A stretch of 33,291 nucleotides of DNA, taken from NCBI GenBank assembly GCA_016839845.1, contig JAEOTL010000466.1, forward strand, positions 1-33,291. Reading direction: 5' to 3'. Under the pieces are notes generated by a model, which did no database searches, was not told the origin of the DNA, and saw only the letters and a program-made list of their open reading frames with translations. The DNA comes from Promethearchaeota archaeon (GTDB lineage Archaea; Asgardarchaeota; Lokiarchaeia; Sigynarchaeales; SOKP01). This document shows positions 8,879 through 17,307 of the stretch, in pieces; the first letter of the stretch is position 1, and each line of letters begins with the position of its first letter. Position numbers and translations under genes: made by a program.

Positions 8879-9325
8879 ATGAGTAAGAAAGACATTAGAG
8901 AAAAACTCTCATTTTTTAATAGCGCAATTGAATATTTCGAAGTAGATTCTAATAGTGAGATTCTATCTGATAGAAAAAGTAATGAGAAGAGAGAAATCGC
9001 AAATTTCTTAAGAAATTCAATGATCAATGAGTTGGATAATTTGAAGAATATACTCGAGAGCAATCCTAACTTAAAAATAGCATCTCTATCACCTACAGAA
9101 AGAAAGAAATTTCAAAAATTTATAAAATTCTACTCATATTGCCCATTATGTGGAAATCCTAATCATTATTTTAACTTACAACAGTTATATTTCGATCGAA
9201 ATAAGAGAGAATTAATCAAGAATTTAATTAACTTTATGCGTATTAAAAAGAATAAATTTAGATATCATAATCTTCATTTTGGAATTCCTTGTTGCGATTG
9301 CTATAATAAGATGAACAAAGAATGA
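8879..9325 (+). CDS. Small protein with C-terminal paired-cysteine zinc site
   Basis: A charged, mostly helical protein of 148 residues that I do not recognise. The N-terminal two thirds are rich in Lys, Glu, Asn and Ser. The C-terminal third has YCPLCGNPNH and, about 50 residues later, PCCDCYNKM, so a CxxC...CCxC zinc knuckle is likely. The ATG at 8879 is preferred to a GTG at 8870 because AGGTG (8868-8872) then sits at a proper distance of six bases, and the GTG would overlap it. It converges on the winged-helix gene with only 16 bases between their stops. A nucleic-acid or protein-binding role is possible but nothing more specific can be said. Confidence 0.65.
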   Translation: MSKKDIREKLSFFNSAIEYFEVDSNSEILSDRKSNEKREIANFLRNSMINELDNLKNILESNPNLKIASLSPTERKKFQKFIKFYSYCPLCGNPNHYFNLQQLYFDRNKRELIKNLINFMRIKKNKFRYHNLHFGIPCCDCYNKMNKE

Positions 9326-9341
9326 TGAAAAAATACTTCTA

Positions 9342-9671
9342 TTATAAGTATTCTACTACTCGACCACTCTGAGTGATTTCATAGTATTCATCATTTTCAA
9401 CTTTGGTTTTTTGAACGCAAAAAGCTTTAATCAAGTAATCCATATTATAATTAAGTGCTGCTTCGTCATTCACTAATTTTTTACTTGAAAGAATTCCCAA
9501 TAACTCGCTTTTTGAAACTTTTTTTTTTTCATTTACGATATTTAATATTTCACGCCTAATCGGGTGATTTACCGCTTTCAGGTAAAGAGAATGTAAGTAT
9601 TTTGTGCCTTCAACGGTTTTACCATAGTCTTCCATCGATTTATAATCCTTAAATTCAAACTCATCAGGCAT
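9342..9671 (-). CDS. Winged-helix DNA-binding regulator
   Basis: A 109-residue protein with an ArsR-like winged helix-turn-helix. The core reads VNHPIRREILNIVNE, then KVSKSELLGIL as the next helices, a helix LNYNMDYLIKA as the likely recognition helix, and a beta-wing ending YYEITQSGRVVEYL. It should bind DNA as a dimer. The gene is divergent from the giant surface-protein gene with a 173-base shared upstream region, so it may regulate that gene and itself. A TATA-like element at 9701-9710 sits about 30 bases before the start. An uninterrupted run of 11 A residues (plus-strand T at 9519-9529) encodes Glu-Lys-Lys-Lys just before the helix-turn-helix, a likely slippage site. No metal-sensing cysteines are evident. 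Confidence 0.75.
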   Translation of the reverse strand: MPDEFEFKDYKSMEDYGKTVEGTKYLHSLYLKAVNHPIRREILNIVNEKKKVSKSELLGILSSKKLVNDEAALNYNMDYLIKAFCVQKTKVENDEYYEITQSGRVVEYL

Positions 9672-9700
9672 AAATCATAGAAATTAACTAACAATAATAA

Positions 9701-9710
9701 TTTTTATAAA
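9701..9710 (-). promoter_or_regulatory. TATA box candidate for the winged-helix gene
   Basis: On the minus strand this reads TTTATAAAAA, about 30 bases before the ATG at 9671, giving a very short leader as is common in archaea. Confidence 0.45.
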
Positions 9711-9800
9711 CGAGACTTGAAATCTCCAGTAGTTTTGATAGAAATGTCATTGATTTATATAATTTTTACAACATATGCAATACTTGGATATTTTTAAAAT

Positions 9801-9810
9801 TTTTAATATA
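9801..9810 (+). promoter_or_regulatory. TATA box candidate for the giant surface-protein gene
   Basis: TTTTAATATA lies 35-44 bases before the ATG at 9845. Predicted start of transcription is near 9832, so the leader would be short; AGGGTTAG just before the ATG may act as a weak ribosome binding site. Confidence 0.4.
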
Positions 9811-9844
9811 CAACCATATTATTTAAACCAACAGGGTTAGTCAA

Positions 9845-12800
9845 ATGAAAACTAAATCAAAGAGATGTGTATTTTTAGTGGTTCTTTTTTTCCTAGGAAT
9901 CGCAATGTTTAATTTTAATTCGCTAAATTTTCAATATCATGATTTTAATCCTGGAAGTTTTCAAGATAATGAAGACAGATTAATTGATGATACTTATAAT
10001 CAAATTCAACCTAATTTTGGCGGATATTCGTCCTCTAATAACACCAACTTTGATGTCGTTGAAAATGCCTCAAGTATCCTTTCTGACAGAAACTTCCTTG
10101 CACAAGAGGGGAATTATTTCAATACTCTCACACCTGAAAGTTGGAATATTAGTTCAATGGAGTTTGAGATAGAATCTTATTCTAAAGAACAGAAATTAAC
10201 AGACTCCACTTTTGATGTAGACCAAGAGGAATCACCTTGGAATGATGAAGAATATGAAAATGGTAGAGGTTCTTTTTACCAGACGTTTGAACCAGATGAC
10301 GAAGAACCAGATTACGTAAGAACGCAAATTTATAATGATTACGATGGTAAAGAACCAGGTTTTAGAAGAGGAAACTATGCCTTATGGAGCCAGACTTTAA
10401 GTAATATAAATCCAGATAGTTTAGATATCCAGAAGGGTGAGATTTTTCAAGAAACTGATGAGACTATTGAGGATTTTAACAATTTTGAGACAGATCCTTA
10501 TTTTATTAAGGATGATAGATCTCCCTATGGGGGTCAGTACGACCCAGTTTGGGATTTTGTTGAGTTAAATTATGATGACGTTGCTGATGCGCTGCGAATA
10601 ATAATTGTTCCTCATGAATCAATGGTAGGAGGAAATCCTTCTGCTGCATGGTGGTATTATTTAAATTTATCATATGCAGTGGAATATGCTCAGGTGACGC
10701 TTACGTGGAGTATTGATGATGATTCTACTTTTGAATCTGAGGATGAATATGAAGTAAAAGCTAGAATTAATAATAAATATATTGACGGAACCAAATGGAT
10801 TTCAAAAACGGGGGATGTTCCTTTTAATGGATCAGATACAGCTTTAATGGTTTATCATAATAAATACCTGACAGGCCATATTTTTCATGAATCTATCTCA
10901 AGGACTTATAACATTACAGATTTAATTGATGGATTAGTAGGGATCAATAAGTTTGATTTTGGTATTTGGGCAAAGAATCCCTCTCATAGCGGGGATATTG
11001 ATATAATCAGTGCGAAATTCGAATCAATTGAATTTATGTTTAACACTTCAAACAAATATGAAGTTGCTTCTCTTGAGTTTGATTATAAATGTATTGATCA
11101 GGATGGAAATTGGATTAATCCCTTTGTTTTCGAGAATAATGCCTCACTATTTATGGTTATTGATGATTTAATGGGAACTACCGAACTTATTAGGGTTCTT
11201 CCATTCTCTATGATGTCAATAAGCCGAACAGGTTTCAGTTCTACTCCCTGGACGCATTTTAACTTTAGTATATCTGAAGAGTATATAGATATTTTAAGAA
11301 ATGATGATTTAGAATTCAAAATAGGAGTAATTTTTGAAGATAATTATTATCATCGTATATATTATCGACATTACTTAGACAATGTCTATTTCAATATCAA
11401 TTATAAACATCCAGATGTTGTGTATTCTGATTTAAAAATTAATATTGACGACTCTGGTATGTGGCAAGCTGTTACTCAAAATAATTTCAGTATAGATACA
11501 TCTAGCTGGTTAGGAGGAGAATTGCATAATTTTCAATTTAGATCCGATATATCAAAATACCAGGATAATTTATACCTAAGCCTTCTTTCAGAACTAAATG
11601 TATCCCGTTTTAATTATAACATCAGTGGCTCAAATGCATTCTATAGTATTGAAACTGCAAACTCTAGATTTGGTATATGGAATATTGTTTTTAACAATTC
11701 GATTTCTTATAATAAATTAAATTCAGTAAATTCAACTCCCTTTTTCAACCTATCTTCTTACTCTATTTCTTATCTTGATTTACCTGCATTTGATATGAAT
11801 GGTTCACAGAGTTCAAATTGGAATGTTTTTAGTGCAATTACACCAAATTTGCTAAATCACACACAATATCTCCGTCGACTTAATTCTTCATTGGGCTCAG
11901 ACTATCAAAATAGTAGAGTTTTAAATACATTTCAATCAGGAAATTGGACATTGCGAGCAAGACAATGGAACTATATTACAAATTGTTCCTTAAATTCGAC
12001 AATTCGTTATGATGGTTCCCCCGCTTATTATAAAAATGAAATCCTCGAGTATAACTTTACACTCTATGAAGATTTAATAAACGGTAATTATAGCGTTAGT
12101 TTACTCAACGGAACTGGAGATAAATTGGGAAATTATCCAAAATACTATACCTCCACCAATAAGAATGTTGTAGGAACTCTAAATATTTTGGAATCTTACG
12201 AGGTTGGTCGATATTTTTTATATTTCAAATGGAATGACACAGGAGAAGGTAAATCTTTAAGATTTGGTTCTAAGATAAAACAATTTTATATTCTTAATGA
12301 TACTAAAGCGGGATTTATTAGCGAGGCAGGTTCAGTTTCATCAGGAGATATCGCAGATTTCAGTGTTTACTATAGAACTTCTGCTGATTGGGGGATTGAA
12401 AATGCAACCCTGCATGTCTTTGAGAACTCGACTGGAATTTGGAGATTATGGGGGAAGGCTTGGACAGGCACATATCAAATCGGAACCATAACTTATAACG
12501 GAGATGGAAATTATAGCATCCCACTATTTACTTCTGGTGCACCAAATGGGACTTATACGTTAAGGTTTACTTTATTTAAACAATTCCATAGGCCAAGATT
12601 TTTGTTTACTAGTCTAGACGTGATTTCTGTAAATAATTTAGATGTTAGTATCGTGTGGGGTGCATACCTTAATCCATTTTCTCAATATGTCATAAATGAA
12701 AATAACATACCTTTTGTCAATGATACAATTAATAGTCGAATTCAAATTAATATAACAGATCAATCAACTGCCAACCCTATAACAGGAGGATTGGTTTTAG

Positions 12801-15637
12801 GAACTATAGGTAATACAGGGACATATTTTGAAGCACTAGAAATAGGGATAGGACTATACAATCTTACGCTGGATACAACAGGATTAAACGCTACTCAAAG
12901 CGGTCAAAATGAGACTTTATTCATAATATGTTCCGCTAGTGATTATAATACCAATGAAATCAATGTAACTATTTTCATTAATAAAATTAATACGGAAATA
13001 ACTCTCCAAAATATAGAATCTGTTTATGCTGAAGGAGAAATTTCAATATATGCTACGATGGAAAAAGTTATCGATCCATCTAATCCTATACCGAATAATT
13101 TTGGAATATTGGAGTATTTTATCTACGATGGGACTATACAGAAAAAAGCTGGATCCCTAAGTTTACTAATGAGTGGGGTATATTCAGCTGATATTTCTCT
13201 GGAAAACCTCATTGCTGGAGAATATACAATATACATAAATGGAACCGCGTTTAATTGTGAAGATGCTCAAAGTAATATCGTGAATCTTACTATAATCCCC
13301 CAGAGTCCTACAGAGCTCGGAATTTCAATTCCCAGCACAATTAGGATCTTAAAGGAATTTGAAATCAGAACGACGCTCAAATACATGGAAAACGAGACAA
13401 CCATCCCCTTTCAAATTGTTTATCTTAATATCTCTATTGGATTAGATAGTTTCCTCGTTAATACGATTACTGGAGTAGAGGGGGTAAGTATCCATGATTA
13501 TATTATATCCTCTGAATATGAAGGTCAAAATATTACAATTCAAGCAGCATATGAAGGTCAAGAAAAAATTGGGCGTTCAGAAATTAGTGTTACCCAAATT
13601 ATCTATGGAAAAATCCCCATTATATTGGAATTTATTGATTTTCCTAATAATACTGCCAGAGTGGGATATTCAGCGACTTATCAGGTAAGAATTGATATAC
13701 AAGATCCTGGGGAAGCGTTACAAAATCGAATTATTCTCTTTTCAAGTTATTATGATAATGAAATATCTCCTTTTACTACTCAACAACTTTACACTGATGA
13801 GAACGGAGAGTGTGGATATACAATTCTTGAGCTAGCAGATGGTAAAAATAACATTACCACCTATTTTGAATTTCTTGGCTCTACTACAATTGCGTATAAT
13901 TTAAGCTCCAGAACTGATAATATATTACCTAAATGGAACTCTAGCTTCAATTATGATATTTTAGATGAAGATGGTGATGGTGTCTATCGATATGGTGAGA
14001 TGATCACATTTAACATGACTTTTTGGAGTCCAGATAACGGAGCTCCTTCTTTTAGCGGTCTTCCTGTAGTTTTCATTTTTGACTATGATTCAATTCACGC
14101 AATAGAAACACAATATGTAACTGGAAATAATACAATTTGGTATCCATTTTCAATTCCAGATAGTTTTATCAGCACTTCTATGAACATCACTATTGATTTT
14201 CAAGGATCAAACAAAGTGAACAATTATACGATAAGTTTCTTAATAGATGTAGATGATAAAATAACCGCTGATATAGGTTTCGATGAAGAACCATACTCTC
14301 GTTATACTTTAGGTTCTTATTCAATTTCTGTTATTTTAACTACTATATCTGCGAATACAACTACTCCCCTAACTAATGTCAAATTGAATTTTAAATTATT
14401 TGATGCTAGTGGAACTGAAATTGATAGTGATTACGATATTACAAATGATGAAGGAATTGCTACGGTAACTTTAGAATTTAACAAAGAGGGGAAAAATTGT
14501 TATATTACTATCGAAGTTGATGATACCTATGGATATTATCAGGTTACTACATTAACCTCTGAACCAATTAGAATTACTACAGAATTTATAGCTTTCATTG
14601 AAGATTGGGGAATATACATTCTTATAGGTGCAATTGTAGTAGTAGGGGCATATCTTATTCTTACATATGGATATAAGAAACCAAAACAGCGCAAAAAGAG
14701 GGCTTTTTTGAAGCAAATGTACCAGAAGCTTTCAGATGTTGAAAACATTCAATATTGTTTAATTTTAACCGCGGATGGAGGGATTCCCGTTTTCAGTAAG
14801 AGTTTAGCCGAAGTTCCTATAGATGAAACCTTAATTTCCGGATTTTTAAGTGCAATATCTTCATTCGGCGTAGAAATAGGTTCGAAGATTCAGAAAGCTG
14901 AGGGTGGCGGCTTAGAAGAATTATCTTACAAACAGTTTAAAATAATTATTAATGAAGGTGACTATGTTAAAGTAGCTTTACTTCTTCTAAGGAGACCGCA
15001 AGAATCTCTAAAGAAAAAACTTAAATCATTCAACAACATATTTGAAGAGACATATAAAGAGCGATTAGTAGCGTTTTCTGGTGAAATGTTTGACGAAGTT
15101 CAAGTCACAAAACTTATGGAAGAATCTTTTGAGACTGATCTACTGTATCCCCATCAAGTAATTCAAACGCGAGCAACAAATTACATAAAGGATAGCTCTA
15201 GAAAAGATATTCCTAAAAAGATTGTTATTATTGCTCAAGGAGATGAATTTGAATCTAATTTCTATTTAAGGGAAATGATAGATCATCTAAAAACTAAAGG
15301 CATAGAGGAAGTAAAATCCTTTGAAAGTCTTGAGCTATTAAAGGAAAGTAAAATTGTATTCGCGATAAATCCTAGGACAAGCAACTTAATCGAACAATTC
15401 CAAGGATATATAAATTCAATGGATATTGATGATAGAAATGTATTATTTGCAATTTTCGACGGTAATAACAACTTAGATCTGATTAGCAGATACCTTAAAA
15501 AACGCCAGATTCAAGTTTCAAAACACTTACATGATGTAATAGAGAAATTAAGCGGCCTTAAAGTTATTGACGGATTTGATATTAATGACACAGGAACTAT
15601 CGTCGCAACTTTATTAAAGTTAATCCCTGATCTCTAA
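9845..15637 (+). CDS. Giant receptor-like surface protein with cytosolic longin/roadblock-like domain
   Basis: A 1930-residue single-pass membrane protein. Residues 1-27 are a signal peptide (KRCVFLVVLFFLGIAMF). About 1560 extracellular residues follow, full of beta-strand sequence and more than 30 NxS/T sequons, consistent with archaeal surface glycosylation. An N-terminal jelly-roll-like region (about 200-400) is followed by several Ig-like or MG-like repeats in the second half, seen as recurring GxYxxxI and TDENGxC-type patterns. One transmembrane helix lies near 1588-1608 (IYILIGAIVVVGAYLILTY) with a KKPKQRKKR stop-transfer. The cytosolic part begins with a longin/roadblock-like domain (about 1630-1760: CLILTADGGIPVFS, LISGFLSAISSFG, VKVALLLL) and ends with an alpha/beta domain (about 1790-1930: KKIVIIAQGDEF, NVLFAIFDG). 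Ligand and partners are unknown. The fold of the cytosolic domain is my inference; an S-layer-linked adhesion or receptor role is possible. It is divergent from a winged-helix gene. Confidence 0.85.
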   Translation: MKTKSKRCVFLVVLFFLGIAMFNFNSLNFQYHDFNPGSFQDNEDRLIDDTYNQIQPNFGGYSSSNNTNFDVVENASSILSDRNFLAQEGNYFNTLTPESWNISSMEFEIESYSKEQKLTDSTFDVDQEESPWNDEEYENGRGSFYQTFEPDDEEPDYVRTQIYNDYDGKEPGFRRGNYALWSQTLSNINPDSLDIQKGEIFQETDETIEDFNNFETDPYFIKDDRSPYGGQYDPVWDFVELNYDDVADALRIIIVPHESMVGGNPSAAWWYYLNLSYAVEYAQVTLTWSIDDDSTFESEDEYEVKARINNKYIDGTKWISKTGDVPFNGSDTALMVYHNKYLTGHIFHESISRTYNITDLIDGLVGINKFDFGIWAKNPSHSGDIDIISAKFESIEFMFNTSNKYEVASLEFDYKCIDQDGNWINPFVFENNASLFMVIDDLMGTTELIRVLPFSMMSISRTGFSSTPWTHFNFSISEEYIDILRNDDLEFKIGVIFEDNYYHRIYYRHYLDNVYFNINYKHPDVVYSDLKINIDDSGMWQAVTQNNFSIDTSSWLGGELHNFQFRSDISKYQDNLYLSLLSELNVSRFNYNISGSNAFYSIETANSRFGIWNIVFNNSISYNKLNSVNSTPFFNLSSYSISYLDLPAFDMNGSQSSNWNVFSAITPNLLNHTQYLRRLNSSLGSDYQNSRVLNTFQSGNWTLRARQWNYITNCSLNSTIRYDGSPAYYKNEILEYNFTLYEDLINGNYSVSLLNGTGDKLGNYPKYYTSTNKNVVGTLNILESYEVGRYFLYFKWNDTGEGKSLRFGSKIKQFYILNDTKAGFISEAGSVSSGDIADFSVYYRTSADWGIENATLHVFENSTGIWRLWGKAWTGTYQIGTITYNGDGNYSIPLFTSGAPNGTYTLRFTLFKQFHRPRFLFTSLDVISVNNLDVSIVWGAYLNPFSQYVINENNIPFVNDTINSRIQINITDQSTANPITGGLVLGTIGNTGTYFEALEIGIGLYNLTLDTTGLNATQSGQNETLFIICSASDYNTNEINVTIFINKINTEITLQNIESVYAEGEISIYATMEKVIDPSNPIPNNFGILEYFIYDGTIQKKAGSLSLLMSGVYSADISLENLIAGEYTIYINGTAFNCEDAQSNIVNLTIIPQSPTELGISIPSTIRILKEFEIRTTLKYMENETTIPFQIVYLNISIGLDSFLVNTITGVEGVSIHDYIISSEYEGQNITIQAAYEGQEKIGRSEISVTQIIYGKIPIILEFIDFPNNTARVGYSATYQVRIDIQDPGEALQNRIILFSSYYDNEISPFTTQQLYTDENGECGYTILELADGKNNITTYFEFLGSTTIAYNLSSRTDNILPKWNSSFNYDILDEDGDGVYRYGEMITFNMTFWSPDNGAPSFSGLPVVFIFDYDSIHAIETQYVTGNNTIWYPFSIPDSFISTSMNITIDFQGSNKVNNYTISFLIDVDDKITADIGFDEEPYSRYTLGSYSISVILTTISANTTTPLTNVKLNFKLFDASGTEIDSDYDITNDEGIATVTLEFNKEGKNCYITIEVDDTYGYYQVTTLTSEPIRITTEFIAFIEDWGIYILIGAIVVVGAYLILTYGYKKPKQRKKRAFLKQMYQKLSDVENIQYCLILTADGGIPVFSKSLAEVPIDETLISGFLSAISSFGVEIGSKIQKAEGGGLEELSYKQFKIIINEGDYVKVALLLLRRPQESLKKKLKSFNNIFEETYKERLVAFSGEMFDEVQVTKLMEESFETDLLYPHQVIQTRATNYIKDSSRKDIPKKIVIIAQGDEFESNFYLREMIDHLKTKGIEEVKSFESLELLKESKIVFAINPRTSNLIEQFQGYINSMDIDDRNVLFAIFDGNNNLDLISRYLKKRQIQVSKHLHDVIEKLSGLKVIDGFDINDTGTIVATLLKLIPDL

Positions 15638-15642
15638 TCTTC

Positions 15643-15654
15643 TTTTTTTTTTTT
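15643..15654 (+). terminator. U-tract terminator of the giant surface-protein gene
   Basis: Twelve consecutive T residues begin five bases after the stop codon at 15635-15637, with more T-rich sequence behind. Archaeal RNA polymerase stops at such tracts without needing a hairpin. Confidence 0.65.
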
Positions 15655-15713
15655 AATTGTTTTTCAATAATTTATGCTGAGTTTTTAAGTATTATTCTAG
15701 ACTTTATTGATGA

Positions 15714-15722
15714 TTTTATATA
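15714..15722 (+). promoter_or_regulatory. TATA box deciding the start of the small basic protein
   Basis: TTTTATATA is centred about 30 bases before the ATG at 15749, giving a nearly leaderless transcript. An in-frame ATG at 15707 would lie upstream of this box, so the shorter protein is preferred. Confidence 0.5.
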
Positions 15723-15748
15723 CATATAATTCTTCTAGTTGGATTAAA

Positions 15749-16057
15749 ATGGATAAATCTAAGAAACTAGGATTGGAAAATCCCACAATATTAAACGGGC
15801 ATAAATTACGATCGAATAATGCCAAGGAAAAAATGGTTAATAAAATAGAAAGCCTATGGGATAATAATTCCTCCAATAATAGTAAGGTAAAGCATGATAC
15901 TAAGAAATTATCAATTAAACTAGAAACTTCGGGAAGAGAGAGGAGGAAAATTTCGTTAAAATTAGAGAGTAATAATGCAAGTGTCACAACCTCCAATTAT
16001 ACTCTTATTTCTGAGCTGTTAAAAGAGTTTTTCAGCATAGAAAATGATCGAAAATAA
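15749..16057 (+). CDS. Small basic, Ser/Asn/Lys-rich hypothetical protein
   Basis: A 102-residue protein that I do not recognise. It begins MDKSKKLGLENPTIL, has a polar Asn/Ser-rich middle (WDNNSSNNSK) and an internal near-repeat (KKLSIKLETSGRER followed by RKISLKLESNNAS), then a more ordered helix LISELLKEFFSI at the C terminus. There is no signal peptide or membrane helix. The start is chosen because a TATA box at 15714-15722 sits at the right distance. It follows the giant surface-protein gene after a strong U-tract, so it is probably transcribed separately. A short inverted repeat (AGGAG-ATC-CTCCT, 16057-16069) follows the stop. The antisense frame over the same bases is also open, so confidence is moderate. 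Confidence 0.5.
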   Translation: MDKSKKLGLENPTILNGHKLRSNNAKEKMVNKIESLWDNNSSNNSKVKHDTKKLSIKLETSGRERRKISLKLESNNASVTTSNYTLISELLKEFFSIENDRK

Positions 16058-16213
16058 GGAGATCCTCCTGATCACTAATGTTTAGATAACAACATTCACC
16101 CATTATCAAAATTTTAGTTTTCAGTCGTGGATTATAAACAAAAATATATTATAGTTGGACTCTTATTTCTTCTTTAAATTAATTTTCAAAATCACAATCT
16201 TATTGAGATTATA

Positions 16214-17275
16214 ATGGATATTAATGAAATTAAGAAAACTTTAGGTTCAGAAGCTGATAATTTATTAACTCATGTATGTACCGGAATCCCAAAGGAGATG
16301 ATACATGCTCCTGGTCCCGATTACATAGAACGAGTTTTTGAACTCTCAGATAGAAGCAATTTAGTATTGAATAATATGGGAAGGCTATTTAATCAAACAG
16401 GAAGATTAGCAGGAACGGGTTATTTATCTATATTGCCGGTAGACCAGGGAATTGAACATACTGCTTCTGCAAGTTTCGCAATTAATCCCACCTATTTCGA
16501 TCCAGAAAATATTGTAAAACTGGCGATAAATGGTGGATGCAATGGCGTTGTTTCTACTTTAGGAGTATTAGGTTCGGTCTCAAGACGATACGCAAACAAA
16601 ATTCCGTTTATAGTAAAAATCAATCATAATGAGCTTTTAACTAAACCAAATTTGTCTGATCAAACTCTCTTTGCAAATATTGATCACGCATGGACAATGG
16701 GTGCCGCAGGAATCGGTGCTACCATATATTTTGGATCGCCAAAAAGCAGACGCCAAATTCAGGAGATAAGTGAAGCCTTTAAGTACGCACATGAGTTAGG
16801 CCTTGTGTGCATCTTATGGACTTATTTAAGAAATCAAGAAGAATTTATAAAAGATGGAAAAGACTATCATACGGCAAATGATTTACAAAGTCAAGCAAAC
16901 TACCTAGGCGTGACAATTGAGGCTGATATTATTAAACAAAAACTATCAACCACAAGTAGAGGATTTCTTGATTTAGGGTTTGGGAGAACGGATAAATTGG
17001 TATACGATAAATTGGCTGTGGACAATCCGATTGAATGGAACAGATATCAAGTAGCAAATTGCTATATGGGGCGCATAGGATTAATCAATTCAGGGGGTGC
17101 TTCAGGAGATAATGACATTCAAGATGCAGTAACCGCTGCAGTTATTAATAAACGTTCAGGGGGAATGGGGTTGATTTTAGGACGTAAGGCTTTTAAAAGA
17201 CCAACCCCAGAAGGTATTAGAATACTAAATGCTGTTCAAGATGTTTATCTTAGTAAGGAAATCACTATTGCATAG
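16214..17275 (+). CDS. fba: Class I fructose-bisphosphate aldolase, DhnA/FbaB type
   Basis: Predicted cytosolic class I aldolase of 353 residues, interconverting fructose 1,6-bisphosphate with dihydroxyacetone phosphate and glyceraldehyde 3-phosphate in glycolysis and gluconeogenesis. The archaeal/FbaB signature is clear: [13 protein letters not shown] (70-82), KINHNE, a Schiff-base lysine in EADIIKQK (K241), a phosphate-binding SGGASGDND (293-301) and [12 protein letters not shown] near the end. Length matches the E. coli FbaB type, about 350 residues, and is longer than the roughly 260-residue archaeal FBA aldolases, mostly through the N-terminal 60 residues. It does not look like the bifunctional FBP aldolase/phosphatase, a different fold. 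It converges on the gelsolin-like gene with 32 T-rich bases between stops. Related DhnA enzymes can make aromatic precursors, but those are shorter. Confidence 0.92.
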   Translation: MDINEIKKTLGSEADNLLTHVCTGIPKEMIHAPGPDYIERVFELSDRSNLVLNNMGRLFNQTGRLAGTGYLSILPVDQGIEHTASASFAINPTYFDPENIVKLAINGGCNGVVSTLGVLGSVSRRYANKIPFIVKINHNELLTKPNLSDQTLFANIDHAWTMGAAGIGATIYFGSPKSRRQIQEISEAFKYAHELGLVCILWTYLRNQEEFIKDGKDYHTANDLQSQANYLGVTIEADIIKQKLSTTSRGFLDLGFGRTDKLVYDKLAVDNPIEWNRYQVANCYMGRIGLINSGGASGDNDIQDAVTAAVINKRSGGMGLILGRKAFKRPTPEGIRILNAVQDVYLSKEITIA

Positions 17276-17291
17276 AAACTAAGAATAAATA

Positions 17292-17305
17292 TTTATTTCT
17301 TTTTT
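17292..17305 (+). terminator. T-rich intergenic terminator after fba
   Basis: The 32 bases between the convergent fba and gelsolin-like genes include a T-rich stretch with six consecutive T residues (17300-17305), a plausible U-tract stop for fba. Confidence 0.4.
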
Positions 17306-17307
17306 AT

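Noticed and set aside
8590..9063. 157-residue minus-strand frame across the DUF711 and zinc-protein genes
   Set aside because: It is antisense to two genes with recognisable or better-supported sequence and spans their intergenic gap with no promoter.
15697..15996. Open frame of 99 residues on the minus strand, over the small basic protein
   Set aside because: It is Leu/Ser-rich in the way antisense readings of Lys/Asn-rich genes often are, and it lacks a promoter or ribosome binding site.
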